Assembly: GCF_009466385.1 (NCBI RefSeq)
Contig: NZ_WIAQ01000011.1
Coordinates: 1-64,000 of the forward strand
Reading direction: 5' to 3'
DNA from: Peribacillus tepidiphilus
GTDB taxonomy: Bacteria; Bacillota; Bacilli; Bacillales; DSM-1321
Length of the DNA: 64,000 nucleotides
The notes under the pieces are model-generated. The model was not told where the DNA came from and searched no databases. It worked only from the letters and a program-made list of their open reading frames with translations. This document shows, one piece after another, positions 17,431 to 25,127 of this stretch; positions within the stretch are counted from its first letter, which is position 1; each line of letters opens with the position of its first letter. The translations under genes were made by a program, and so were the position numbers.

Positions 17431-18617
17431 TGTCGTATCACCTTGCGTTCAAAAGCTTTTACTCCACGGCAAATGGTTTGTTTCACTTCTAAATCGCGAT
17501 CCAAAATGACGATGTCCGCATCTTTCCCTTTTTCAATACTGCCTTTTCGGTCAAAGACATTTAATTGCTTAGCTGGATTTGTACTGGCAAGACGTACCGC
17601 TTCCTTTAATGAAATATTGGCGAATTCCATCATGTTTTGAACAGATTCCTTCATTTTCAAAATGCTTCCGGCTAAAGTGCCGTTGTCAAGAAGTGCTTTT
17701 CCCTCTTTTACGGTGACATTTTGGCCTCCTAAGTCATATAGACCATTTTTCATGCATTTTGCCCTTATGGAATCCGTTATCAAAATCATTCCATCCATAC
17801 CTTTTGCTTGTAGGGAAAGCTTTATCATTTCTGGACATACATGAATTCCATCTGCAATGATTTCAATCATTAATTCTTTAAACAGAAGAGCAGCACCAGC
17901 AACTCCCGGTTCACGGTGATGTATTCCTCTCATTCCATTGAATAAGTGGGTGACATGTGTAGCACCAGCATGGACGGCTTCTTTTACCTCCTCATAGGTT
18001 GCATCTGAATGTCCAATCGATGCAATGACGCCCGTTGATGATAAATATCGAATCAATTCAAGTCCATTCTCGACTTCAGGAGCCAACGTGACCAGCTTAA
18101 TTAACTGGTTGGAGTCTTTTTGCCACTCTTTAAAAAGCTCTAAGTCTGGCGCAATAATATGATTTTCCGGTTGTGCACCTGCTCGTTTGCTATTAATAAA
18201 TGGTCCTTCTAGATGAATACCTAATATTTCTGCCTTTCCTGCTTCATTAAGGTGTTGGCAATAAACTGCCACATTTTTTAAAGCCTTCTTTATTTGATCT
18301 TTTTCTTGAGTAATCGTTGTTGCTAGGAAGCTTGTCGTACCTTCAGCAGGAAGAACAGTCGCTATCGTTGTTAGTGCCTCAAGGTTGGCATCCATCGTAT
18401 CTGCTCCGCCAGCACCATGGATATGAACATCAATGAAACCTGGAACAATCGTATCCTCATTACAAAGTTCAATCACCTCTATGTTTCCATCGAAAGAAGG
18501 CAGGTTATTTATTGGACCTACATCTTGAATTTTTTCTTCCTCAATATATAAGTAACCAGATGGTATGATTTCATTTTCAAGCATAATTTTTGCATTTTTT
18601 AATAGAAGACGGTTCAT
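17427..18617 (-). CDS. nagA: N-acetylglucosamine-6-phosphate deacetylase
   Basis: The 396-residue amidohydrolase removes acetate from GlcNAc-6-P. Metal and catalytic signatures are present: DVHIHGAGG, HLEGPF, GHSDATYEE, THLFNGMRG and the catalytic aspartate in LITDS. It is the first gene of nagA-nagB-nagR and has its own upstream region containing two NagR-like sites. In this locus it takes GlcNAc-6-P made by MurQ from MurNAc-6-P and by MupG. Confidence 0.95.
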   Translation of the reverse strand: MNRLLLKNAKIMLENEIIPSGYLYIEEEKIQDVGPINNLPSFDGNIEVIELCNEDTIVPGFIDVHIHGAGGADTMDANLEALTTIATVLPAEGTTSFLATTITQEKDQIKKALKNVAVYCQHLNEAGKAEILGIHLEGPFINSKRAGAQPENHIIAPDLELFKEWQKDSNQLIKLVTLAPEVENGLELIRYLSSTGVIASIGHSDATYEEVKEAVHAGATHVTHLFNGMRGIHHREPGVAGAALLFKELMIEIIADGIHVCPEMIKLSLQAKGMDGMILITDSIRAKCMKNGLYDLGGQNVTVKEGKALLDNGTLAGSILKMKESVQNMMEFANISLKEAVRLASTNPAKQLNVFDRKGSIEKGKDADIVILDRDLEVKQTICRGVKAFERKVIRQ

Positions 18618-18677
18618 GGTTCATCCTCATTTCCATTACATGTAAATATCCTTGTTATTATTATAAAACGATTGAAA

Positions 18678-18740
18678 GATAGTTGTATATACCAGAGGAA
18701 AAATAAGTTTTGTGAATTTAAATGGTCTATACAAGTGTTG
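18678..18740. promoter_or_regulatory. Candidate NagR (dre-type) operators upstream of nagA
   Basis: Two half-conserved copies of the site seen upstream of murP occur here: AGTTGTATATACCA (18681-18694) and TGGTCTATACAAGT (18723-18736), in inverted orientation about 40 bp apart. They resemble the B. subtilis NagR site TGGTATAGACAACTATAC. The spacing would allow looping or cooperative binding over the nagA promoter (inference). Confidence 0.55.
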
Positions 18741-18795
18741 GTGAAAGAGAGGGGGAAACGTTAAGTAAATGTCTACACTTCCCCCATAGTGATGA

Positions 18796-19704
18796 TCATT
18801 TTTTAGAATGAAAATCTTCAATGGCGTTTCTTAAATAGCCATTATGTTTTTCTAGAAGGTCGGTTACTTGTGAACCTCTTAGTCCTGTAATAATCTGCAG
18901 AATGGCTGCTTTTGTATTGTACTTTTGTTCAACTAATGCTTGACGGGCTTCTTGATCGGTTGTACCCGTCGCCATTTTGACGATATTTTCAGCTCGTTTA
19001 AAAAGTTTTTCATTGGTCATTTGTAGATCGACCATTAAGTTTCCATATACTTTTCCCATTTTTATCATGGAAGCGGTTGATAGCATGTTTAAGACGAGTT
19101 TTTGAGCTGTTCCTGCTTTCATTCTTGTTGAACCGGTGATAACTTCTGGACCGACAATAGGCGCGATCGTATATTGAGAAATTTTCTCCATCTCAGAGTC
19201 TTTACTGCAAACAATCGAAACAGAAACAGCTCCTATTTCATTGGCATATTGAAGAGCACCAATGGTATACGGTGTTCTTCCGCTTGCGGCGATTCCGACC
19301 ACGACATCCTTATTGGTTAGATAAATATCGACTAGATCTTGTTTTCCTTGCTGTAAGTTATCCTCAGCCCCTTCAATGGCATCTGTCATCGCTCTTTTTC
19401 CTCCGGCAATAACTCCAATTACCATATCAGGACTAGTCCCATAAGTTGGGGGACACTCAGACGCATCGATAATTCCTAATCTTCCAGAAGTACCTGCACC
19501 CACATAGATGAGTCTTCCTCCCATTTTGAACGCTTCAACGATTCGATCGACTACTTTTGCTATTATAGGAATTTCCTTTGCGATTGCATTAGGAACGAGT
19601 GTGTCTTCTTGATTAATGACTGTTATGATTTCTTCCGTGGTCATTAAATCAATGTTTACTGTTTTAGGGTTTTGTTGTTCTGTGTTTAGTTTAGAAATGT
19701 TCAT
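18796..19704 (-). CDS. murQ: N-acetylmuramic acid 6-phosphate etherase
   Basis: The 302-residue SIS-fold enzyme cleaves the lactyl ether of MurNAc-6-P, giving GlcNAc-6-P and D-lactate. The sugar-isomerase core reads VGAGTSGRLGIIDASECPPT, with catalytic glutamate in the SECPPT region; GSTRMKAGTAQK is the second family signature. It lies 2 bp after mupG and shares its operon. No murR regulator accompanies it, unlike in B. subtilis. Confidence 0.96.
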   Translation of the reverse strand: MNISKLNTEQQNPKTVNIDLMTTEEIITVINQEDTLVPNAIAKEIPIIAKVVDRIVEAFKMGGRLIYVGAGTSGRLGIIDASECPPTYGTSPDMVIGVIAGGKRAMTDAIEGAEDNLQQGKQDLVDIYLTNKDVVVGIAASGRTPYTIGALQYANEIGAVSVSIVCSKDSEMEKISQYTIAPIVGPEVITGSTRMKAGTAQKLVLNMLSTASMIKMGKVYGNLMVDLQMTNEKLFKRAENIVKMATGTTDQEARQALVEQKYNTKAAILQIITGLRGSQVTDLLEKHNGYLRNAIEDFHSKK

Positions 19705-19706
19705 GC

Positions 19707-20774
19707 TTAATCCCTCACAATCAATTGGAATTTTCCCCCCGCTTTAATTTCTTTCAAAAGAGGGAGGTCCTCTTCGAGAATCTGACCTATTACATTTACT
19801 TTCTCATCCTTAGGGAGATCTTTTAATACAATTTGCAATTCCCCGGCATAACGTCCATATAACTGATTATCGATCGTAACCATTCCCATTTTTCTTTCGA
19901 CTTGATGGGCAGGAGCAATGCTGATATCTCCCATTTGGGCATAGGAACGAGATTCAACGGAACGAATCACATCACGAGCGGGATCCTTTCGATTCGTATG
20001 GACCTGGCGCAATATTGATGTAGATAGATTCTTTTGAAATAATTTCATTCTTAACGGAATGATACCTTTAGATAGATATGACAAACACTCCAGTGTTTCA
20101 TATTTGCAATCATGGTCACCGATTAATACTTTGTCAGTATAAGCCGAAAACATGAGTTCTGCTGCTGCTAAAACAGGGGAGGAGAAGCGGTGTTTTTCTA
20201 AAGTCGGCAGTCCGGCATGAATGGGGCCGCGCAAATCCTGATCCCCAGGTATAAACGCCATTGTTGTTATGCCTTTTGCTTTTAAAAACCGGTTTCTCTC
20301 GATCAAAAAAGATTGGTCTAACCCTGTTTCGGGACGAGGATAAAAGTTATGCCAGGCTTCCACATTTGCTACATTTAACCCTTTTTCGATCCAATCATCC
20401 AATTCATGTTCTAAAAGAGTACTAGCATTGATACCGACCTTGATGATTTTTGATAGATGTACGATTTCGTAAGCTGAAAAACCATAATCAACGCGAATGC
20501 CAGTAAGTCCCCAGTCTAATAGAGTGTCTAGTGTTTCCCATTTAAGACCTAAATGTTCTAAAGATGTTGGGGATATATCTGCCAACAACTCCATGTTGAA
20601 TTGTTTTGCTAAAGCTCCTAGCTCTTGGAGGAGAGCTTTGTATGCTTTAGGATCATCTTCTGGAATATGAAGAGAAGTAAAGATGGAAGAGAGACCATAG
20701 GACGAAGCTTTTTGAATCCATTGAGCATAATGTTCTCTTCTATTTTCGTTTAAATAGACGGAAATACCAATCAT
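19707..20774 (-). CDS. mupG: 6-phospho-N-acetylmuramidase MupG (DUF871)
   Basis: The 355-residue protein has the DUF871 layout: a TIM-barrel-like N-terminal region (MIGISVYLNENRREHYAQW, ISPTSLEHLGL, GLTGIRVDYGFS) and a smaller C-terminal beta domain. Characterised MupG hydrolyses MurNAc-6-P-GlcNAc made by PTS uptake of the cell-wall disaccharide. Its position between the transporter and murQ completes the pathway: uptake and phosphorylation, disaccharide cleavage, etherase, deacetylase and deaminase, all in one locus. Confidence 0.9.
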   Translation of the reverse strand: MIGISVYLNENRREHYAQWIQKASSYGLSSIFTSLHIPEDDPKAYKALLQELGALAKQFNMELLADISPTSLEHLGLKWETLDTLLDWGLTGIRVDYGFSAYEIVHLSKIIKVGINASTLLEHELDDWIEKGLNVANVEAWHNFYPRPETGLDQSFLIERNRFLKAKGITTMAFIPGDQDLRGPIHAGLPTLEKHRFSSPVLAAAELMFSAYTDKVLIGDHDCKYETLECLSYLSKGIIPLRMKLFQKNLSTSILRQVHTNRKDPARDVIRSVESRSYAQMGDISIAPAHQVERKMGMVTIDNQLYGRYAGELQIVLKDLPKDEKVNVIGQILEEDLPLLKEIKAGGKFQLIVRD

Positions 20775-20830
20775 GGATGTTCACCTGCACTAACAGTCAG
20801 AATTTTGTAAAAAATACCTTCTAATAGAAA

Positions 20831-20852
20831 GAAGGAGGGATCATCCTCCTTC
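20831..20852 (-). terminator. Hairpin between murP and mupG, partial terminator or processing site
   Basis: GAAGGAGG (20831-20838) and CCTCCTTC (20845-20852) form a perfect 8-bp stem with a 6-nt loop. On the minus strand only TTTCT follows, so it is more likely an attenuator or a stabilising structure lowering expression of mupG-murQ relative to murP. Confidence 0.5.
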
Positions 20853-20877
20853 ATCTTCCATTCTATGAAATAATTCA

Positions 20878-22251
20878 TTAAATATTTTTCGCCATTTCTT
20901 CTTTAAAACCAAAGGTCCAAGTGAAGAGGAAGCCAAAAAAGTATGCAACTAGCAAGCCTAGTAGATATAAGAGAATTTGGTGTGTATGAACTAGGAATAC
21001 GAGCGGAATGCCAGAAACTCCAATTGCAATAGTGGCAATTTTAAAGAACGCTTGGAAGGCACCGCCGACTGCTGCACCAAGACAAGCAGTTAAGAATGGG
21101 CGCCCGAGTGGCAGGGTAACCCCGAAAATTAACGGTTCCCCAATCCCTAACATTCCGACTGGAAGACCACCTTTAATAACTTTTTTCAACCGTTCGTTTT
21201 TCGTTTTAAAGTAGATGGCAAAGGCTGCACCCACTTGACCAGCACCGCCCATGGCTAATATTGGAAGTAATGGATCATCTCCAATCGTATTGATTAATTC
21301 CATATGAACGGGAGTCAATCCTTGATGTAGTCCCGTTACTACTAGTGGCAGGAATGTACCTGCAAGAATTAATCCGGCCACGATGCCGCCCATGTCGATT
21401 AAGCCTAATAAACCTTTTGTGATTAAATCAGAGATTAGACCGCCAACAGGCTGTAAAACGAATAAGGCTGCTACACCGGTAATTAATAACGATAAAGTAG
21501 GCGTTACGATAATATCAATGGCAGGGGGGACCATTTTACGAATGCGTTTTTCAACGAATGCTATGAATGCGGCAGCTAACATCACACCAATCAATCCACC
21601 GCGTCCAGGAAGTAACGCATCGCCAAAGACTTGGATATCAGCTAGCTTCGGATTATATAGAATGATAGCGGCTGCTCCCCCAAGGGCTGGAGAACCTCCA
21701 AATTCTCTTGCTGTATTGATACCAACGAATACGAATAAGTAACCAAACAATCCCCATCCTATTAAATCTAATACTTGGACAGGTGTCGATGTTGGATCTG
21801 CTCCGGAACGAATAATAACATTTGTGATTCCTGCAATGAGTCCGGAAGCGACAATAGCTGGAATAAGCGGGATAAAGATACTGGCAATTCTTCTAAGGAA
21901 TAATTTAAACGGCGTCGCATTTTTTTTGTTTAATTCCGCTTTTGTTTTGTGAGCAAGCCCTTCAAAAGGATTATCACTGCTTTCATCTACAGACTGAACA
22001 TTCTTACCTGTCAGTTCAGCAACTTCATTCGCTACTTTTGTTACGATTCCAGGACCAAGAATAATTTGTAGTGTTTCTGCTTCGACAACACCCATGACAC
22101 CATCAATGCTTTTGATGCCTTCAAGATTGACTTTGCTTTCATCAACCGGTTTAACACGCAGACGAGTCATACAAGATGCGAGCTCAGCGATGTTACCTGT
22201 TCCGCCGAGCTGTTCGATAATTTCCTTGGCCAAACTTTCTTCTTTTCTCAT
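20878..22251 (-). CDS. murP: PTS transporter EIIBC for MurNAc or MurNAc-GlcNAc
   Basis: The 457-residue permease has an EIIB domain (about 1-90, phospho-cysteine C27 in ELASCMTRLRVKP) and an EIIC domain with about ten membrane segments, including VTGLHQGLTPVH and the GIGEPLIFGV substrate loop. It is a member of the glucose/sucrose superfamily and lacks EIIA, so it must borrow one. Context with mupG and murQ indicates MurNAc or its disaccharide as substrate. The ATG at 22251 has AAAGGGGG upstream; the ATG seven codons earlier (22272) does not. Confidence 0.88.
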   Translation of the reverse strand: MRKEESLAKEIIEQLGGTGNIAELASCMTRLRVKPVDESKVNLEGIKSIDGVMGVVEAETLQIILGPGIVTKVANEVAELTGKNVQSVDESSDNPFEGLAHKTKAELNKKNATPFKLFLRRIASIFIPLIPAIVASGLIAGITNVIIRSGADPTSTPVQVLDLIGWGLFGYLFVFVGINTAREFGGSPALGGAAAIILYNPKLADIQVFGDALLPGRGGLIGVMLAAAFIAFVEKRIRKMVPPAIDIIVTPTLSLLITGVAALFVLQPVGGLISDLITKGLLGLIDMGGIVAGLILAGTFLPLVVTGLHQGLTPVHMELINTIGDDPLLPILAMGGAGQVGAAFAIYFKTKNERLKKVIKGGLPVGMLGIGEPLIFGVTLPLGRPFLTACLGAAVGGAFQAFFKIATIAIGVSGIPLVFLVHTHQILLYLLGLLVAYFFGFLFTWTFGFKEEMAKNI

Positions 22252-22334
22252 AAATAGTCCCCCTTTATTCATAAGGTATGAATAAGAATAAGATCAAAAA
22301 AATGGATTCGCTTACAATTCCATTTTACCAACAA

Positions 22335-22357
22335 TTAGTATAGTTGTCTATACCAAT
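22335..22357. promoter_or_regulatory. NagR (dre-type) operator upstream of murP
   Basis: The sequence TTGGTATAGACAACTATAC, read on the minus strand, is an imperfect palindrome (GTATAG/CTATAC) matching the NagR site as I remember it from B. subtilis nagP/nagA. It lies about 85 bp before the murP start, where a promoter is expected. Confidence 0.7.
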
Positions 22358-22401
22358 TTTATATATGTTCCTAGTGAGATCTGTACCACTAGTATGAACA
22401 T

Positions 22402-22500
22402 TGGTGGGGGGCCCCCTACCAATCAAATAAAATCAATCTACAAACAAAAATAGGGTAAAACCTTGTATTTTGTATTTTACACAATATTAAGGACTTGACT
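22402..22500. repeat. Palindrome-headed ~100-bp dispersed repeat, copy A
   Basis: GGTGGGGGGCCCCCTACC (18-bp near-palindrome) is followed by ~80 bp (AATCAAATAAAATCAATC ... CACAATATTAAGGACTTGAC) that recur with few changes at 58303-58402. The flanking sequences of the two copies are unrelated. No open frame is inside. It could be the end of a lost insertion sequence or a small non-autonomous element. Confidence 0.75.
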
Positions 22501-22710
22501 TATGAAAATCAGTTAATTCATATTATGTATCAAAATAGGATAAGAGGATTAAAAAATATGAGTAAATATGGATTATTAGGCGACAACATTTACGGAAAAA
22601 TATTTAATAAAGGTGAGAATATGACTCTCGATACTACAAAATGAGTAATAAGCAAATAAAGATCTAATTCCATCTTTTTAAGAGAATGTAAATTCAGTAT
22701 GTTTTATTAC
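22501..22710. other. Gene-poor stretch before the small membrane gene
   Basis: A 28-codon frame (ATG 22558, MSKYGLLGDNIYGK...) exists but has no convincing ribosome binding site. Nothing else is recognised. Confidence 0.3.
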
Positions 22711-22711
22711 G

Positions 22712-22750
22712 AAAAGCCATTTACACAATAACGTGTGAATGGCTTTTATT
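22712..22750. terminator. Strong hairpin terminator, probably bidirectional
   Basis: AAAAGCCATTTACAC (22712-22726) pairs with GTGTGAATGGCTTTT (22733-22747), 14 of 15 positions as Watson-Crick or G-U pairs. T-rich tracts lie on both sides. It sits directly after the stop of the minus-strand small membrane gene. Confidence 0.8.
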
Positions 22751-22751
22751 A

Positions 22752-22910
22752 TTACCCTCCTAAAATTGCAACAATGATTAATGCTAATAAGACACTCAAT
22801 AATAATGAAATAATCCAATGTTTCTTTTCTGTCATTTTAAAAAGAATATTTAAAATAGAACTAATTAGCAGCACAATTATAAAAACGAAAATAATCATTA
22901 TAATTTCCAT
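22752..22910 (-). CDS. Small hydrophobic protein, 52 aa, two membrane segments
   Basis: The frame runs ATG 22910 to TAA 22752 and starts MEIIMIIFVFIIVLLISS. Two hydrophobic segments (about 2-24 and 31-50) flank a polar turn FKMTEKKHW. A strong AGGAGG lies eight bases upstream, and a terminator follows the stop, so this is a real transcription unit. I do not recognise the family; the size and shape resemble small membrane regulators or type I toxins, but no antisense RNA is evident. Confidence 0.7.
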   Translation of the reverse strand: MEIIMIIFVFIIVLLISSILNILFKMTEKKHWIISLLLSVLLALIIVAILGG

Positions 22911-22989
22911 TTAAACAACCTCCTAGTATAGTACCTTTTACACATGACATTATGGACTTTTATTCCACTTCATCAATATACCATATTTT

Positions 22990-23220
22990 AACTGTTAAAG
23001 ATTGCTGAGGAAAGATTAAAAAAGTGTGAAAAAGAAATAGACAAGCTTTTAGAACTCGCAGAGGAAACGAATATAACAAGTAGCATTATAGTAAAGCGGT
23101 CAGGTCGTTTTAATAAGGAATCGAGGTGTAGTAGATGAATGAAGGAAAATATTATCATAGTCGATTACTTGACTTAAGCAAAGTATTTGATCATGTAATC
23201 GAAGTGATGAAAAGTAGCAT
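22990..23220 (+). pseudogene. Fragments of eroded coding sequence
   Basis: An open stretch without a start (about 22999-23137) reads AEERLKKCEKEIDKLLELAE..., a helical, charged segment. It is followed by a 31-codon frame at 23137 (MNEGKYYHSRLLDLSKVFDH). Both look like ends of deleted genes. No function can be given. Confidence 0.35.
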
Positions 23221-23299
23221 GTTGAACTGACCCCTAAAGAGGGGGTAAAATTAGTAAAAGCTGGATAATAACAGAGTTGAAAATGATTTATATTACACA

Positions 23300-23494
23300 G
23301 TGGTCAATAACCTTATTGAGTTTTCTTTATCAAGAAAAGAAGTTGGCGAATGGATAGACGTATTACAAACTATTGATGGAAAGAAAAAATTAAAGCAGAT
23401 TTTAAACGATACCAATATAAAATTACCTAATATCGCTAAATATCTTAAAGAAGCCATTGATTTTGAACTTATTGTTCTTCAAGATTTTAAATAA
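23300..23494 (+). CDS. Hypothetical protein, possibly C-terminal part of a regulator
   Basis: The 64-residue frame opens with GTG (MVNNLIEFSLSRKEVGEWID...) and is open about 15 codons further upstream without a start, so the gene has probably lost its N-terminus. The content (KKKLKQILNDTNIKLPNIAKYLKEAI) could be a small helical domain of a transcription regulator. It ends 19 bp before a broken MFS gene, so the pair may have been a regulator and its efflux pump. Confidence 0.35.
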   Translation: MVNNLIEFSLSRKEVGEWIDVLQTIDGKKKLKQILNDTNIKLPNIAKYLKEAIDFELIVLQDFK

Positions 23495-23513
23495 TTAATA
23501 AAGGAGTATAAGT

Positions 23514-24186
23514 ATGCGTACTATTCAATATTTTGCGGTTCTAAGAGGACTTGCAATGGGATTATTTTCTCCTATATGGATTCTTTACTTGGTGGATCAA
23601 GGTTATGATTTACTACAAATCGGATTGCTAGGTACAATTTTCGAAATAGCAAAGTTAATTTTTGAAGTACCATCCGGAACATTTGCGGACCGTTATGGCA
23701 TCAAACTATCAATTGCGGGTTCTTTCTTTCTCTCAGTTGTTACATGGTCTCTTAGGAATAACAATGAAATTAGAGAAAAAAATAGAAACAAATCCATATA
23801 TTTCTTTAACAATTGTAGAATCAGTCAGCTTACTATTAGTAGGAGTACTAACAATAGGTTTCAAACCTCTAGGGGCAATCGCAACTTCAATATTATTAGC
23901 AGTTGAAGATGTTAGACACCCAATTGTTATCAGTTATTTAAATAAATTTTTCCCGGATAAATACAAAAATACTCTATTTTCTTTGAATTCAGGAGTTGGC
24001 GCCCTAGGAGAAATCCTATCTGGTATTATCTTTGGAATTATTGCAGTAAAATTTGGATTAACAACAACATTTTTGGTAGCTGCTATTTTTCTATTACCAC
24101 CAATTATTATTTATTGGGTAGTACCTAAAATTAATGATAAAACTTCTATTGTTTCAATAAGTTCACGAAAAATGCATAACTCATAA
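23514..24186 (+). pseudogene. MFS transporter with internal deletion and frameshift
   Basis: The first part (from ATG 23514, AGGAG upstream) encodes the first three membrane segments of a major facilitator: RGLAMGLFSPIWILYLVDQG and the motif A region GTFADRYGIK. Near 23750 the frame changes, and the C-terminal segments follow in the second frame (LAVEDVRHPIVISYL, GALGEILSGIIFGII) up to 24186. The middle segments are missing. Total length is about 220 codons instead of about 400, so the gene cannot make a working pump. Confidence 0.8.
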
Positions 24187-24450
24187 AATTTTTTATTGTT
24201 TAGGAAATTATAAATTTACAACTTGTAGACAACTTTTTTCATAGTTGGTTTACGTCAAGATCTGGGTAATTTTATTGTGTCTGAGTAAGATTCATATTAA
24301 AATGGAAGTGGGAACCCTAATTATTGGTGCATTACTATTTTAGAATCCTGACCTTTCCTGTATTTAGGATCACCTTTTGTTATTTTTCTGTGTTTGATTC
24401 TTTGCTGAAAAATAGATCAATATATAGATAGAAATGAGGAAAAACATACT

Positions 24451-24720
24451 GTGACGGTGTATAATTTTTATTCAATCATTAAAAAAGCAGAAGATGAGGA
24501 AGTATTGATTGTCACCTTTCCAGATATTGAGTCATGTTTTACTTCTGGAGAGACTTTAGTTGAGGCTATTGAGATGGCTGAAGATGCTCTAGGACTCTAT
24601 TTAAGTGTATTAGAGGACGAAGGGGAGCAGATACCAGCTCCAAGTAAGGCAGATGCGATTTCTATTCCTGATGGAGCTAGTTTAGTCCTCATAACGGTTG
24701 ATACCGATCATTTTAGATAA
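24451..24720 (+). CDS. HicB-like antitoxin family protein, no HicA beside it
   Basis: The 89-residue protein has the HicB partial RNase H fold pattern: YSIIKKAEDEEVLIVTFPDIESCFTSGETLVEAIEMAEDAL and a conserved SKADAISIPDGA segment. It starts at GTG 24451 after a purine-rich region. There is no C-terminal DNA-binding domain and no HicA toxin frame within 250 bp on either side, so it is an orphan. Solo HicB-like proteins are common in Bacillus and may have other roles. Confidence 0.75.
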   Translation: MTVYNFYSIIKKAEDEEVLIVTFPDIESCFTSGETLVEAIEMAEDALGLYLSVLEDEGEQIPAPSKADAISIPDGASLVLITVDTDHFR

Positions 24721-24722
24721 GG

Positions 24723-24778
24723 TGCCTAACCCCCACTGTGCACATCCATTAACGGACCGGGGGTCAGGCATTTTTTTT
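24723..24778 (+). terminator. Terminator with GGTGCCT-type repeat
   Basis: TGCCTAACCCCC (24723-24734) pairs with GGGGGTCAGGCA (24760-24771), followed by eight T. The GGTGCCT...CAGGCA motif recurs at other gene ends in this window (31624, 62578). Confidence 0.8.
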
Positions 24779-25007
24779 ACTTTTCAAGTAAGGCATACAT
24801 TTTTTGATTCCGTAATTCTTTTTCTTCATCTGGAGCTAAATCATATTTTTTTAACAGGTGAAACAATTCATTTAAGTCAGTTTGACTAACAGATTGTGTG
24901 AGAAATTGTGAACATTTTTCCCATAGGCTCTCTGGTAAAAAGAGTTTTTGATCAGAAAGTTTTTGCTTAACATCTTCTATCGAATGATCTACCTTACATG
25001 TGCTCAT
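24777..25007 (-). CDS. Small acidic hypothetical protein, 76 aa
   Basis: The frame starts MSTCKVDHSIEDVKQKLSDQ and is predicted soluble and helical. An excellent AGGAGG is seven bases before the ATG at 25007, so it is translated. It resembles lineage-specific Bacillus proteins of unknown function. It is convergent with the HicB-like gene and shares its terminator region. Confidence 0.6.
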   Translation of the reverse strand: MSTCKVDHSIEDVKQKLSDQKLFLPESLWEKCSQFLTQSVSQTDLNELFHLLKKYDLAPDEEKELRNQKMYALLEK

Positions 25008-25127
25008 CGTTTTCCTCCTAATCCAGCAATTGGCAATAACAAGTTTAGAAAAATTATATCATGATTTTAGAGATCATGAGTAATTTTTGGAAACCGCTAT
25101 TTTGAAAGATTTTTACCATTAGGAGGT

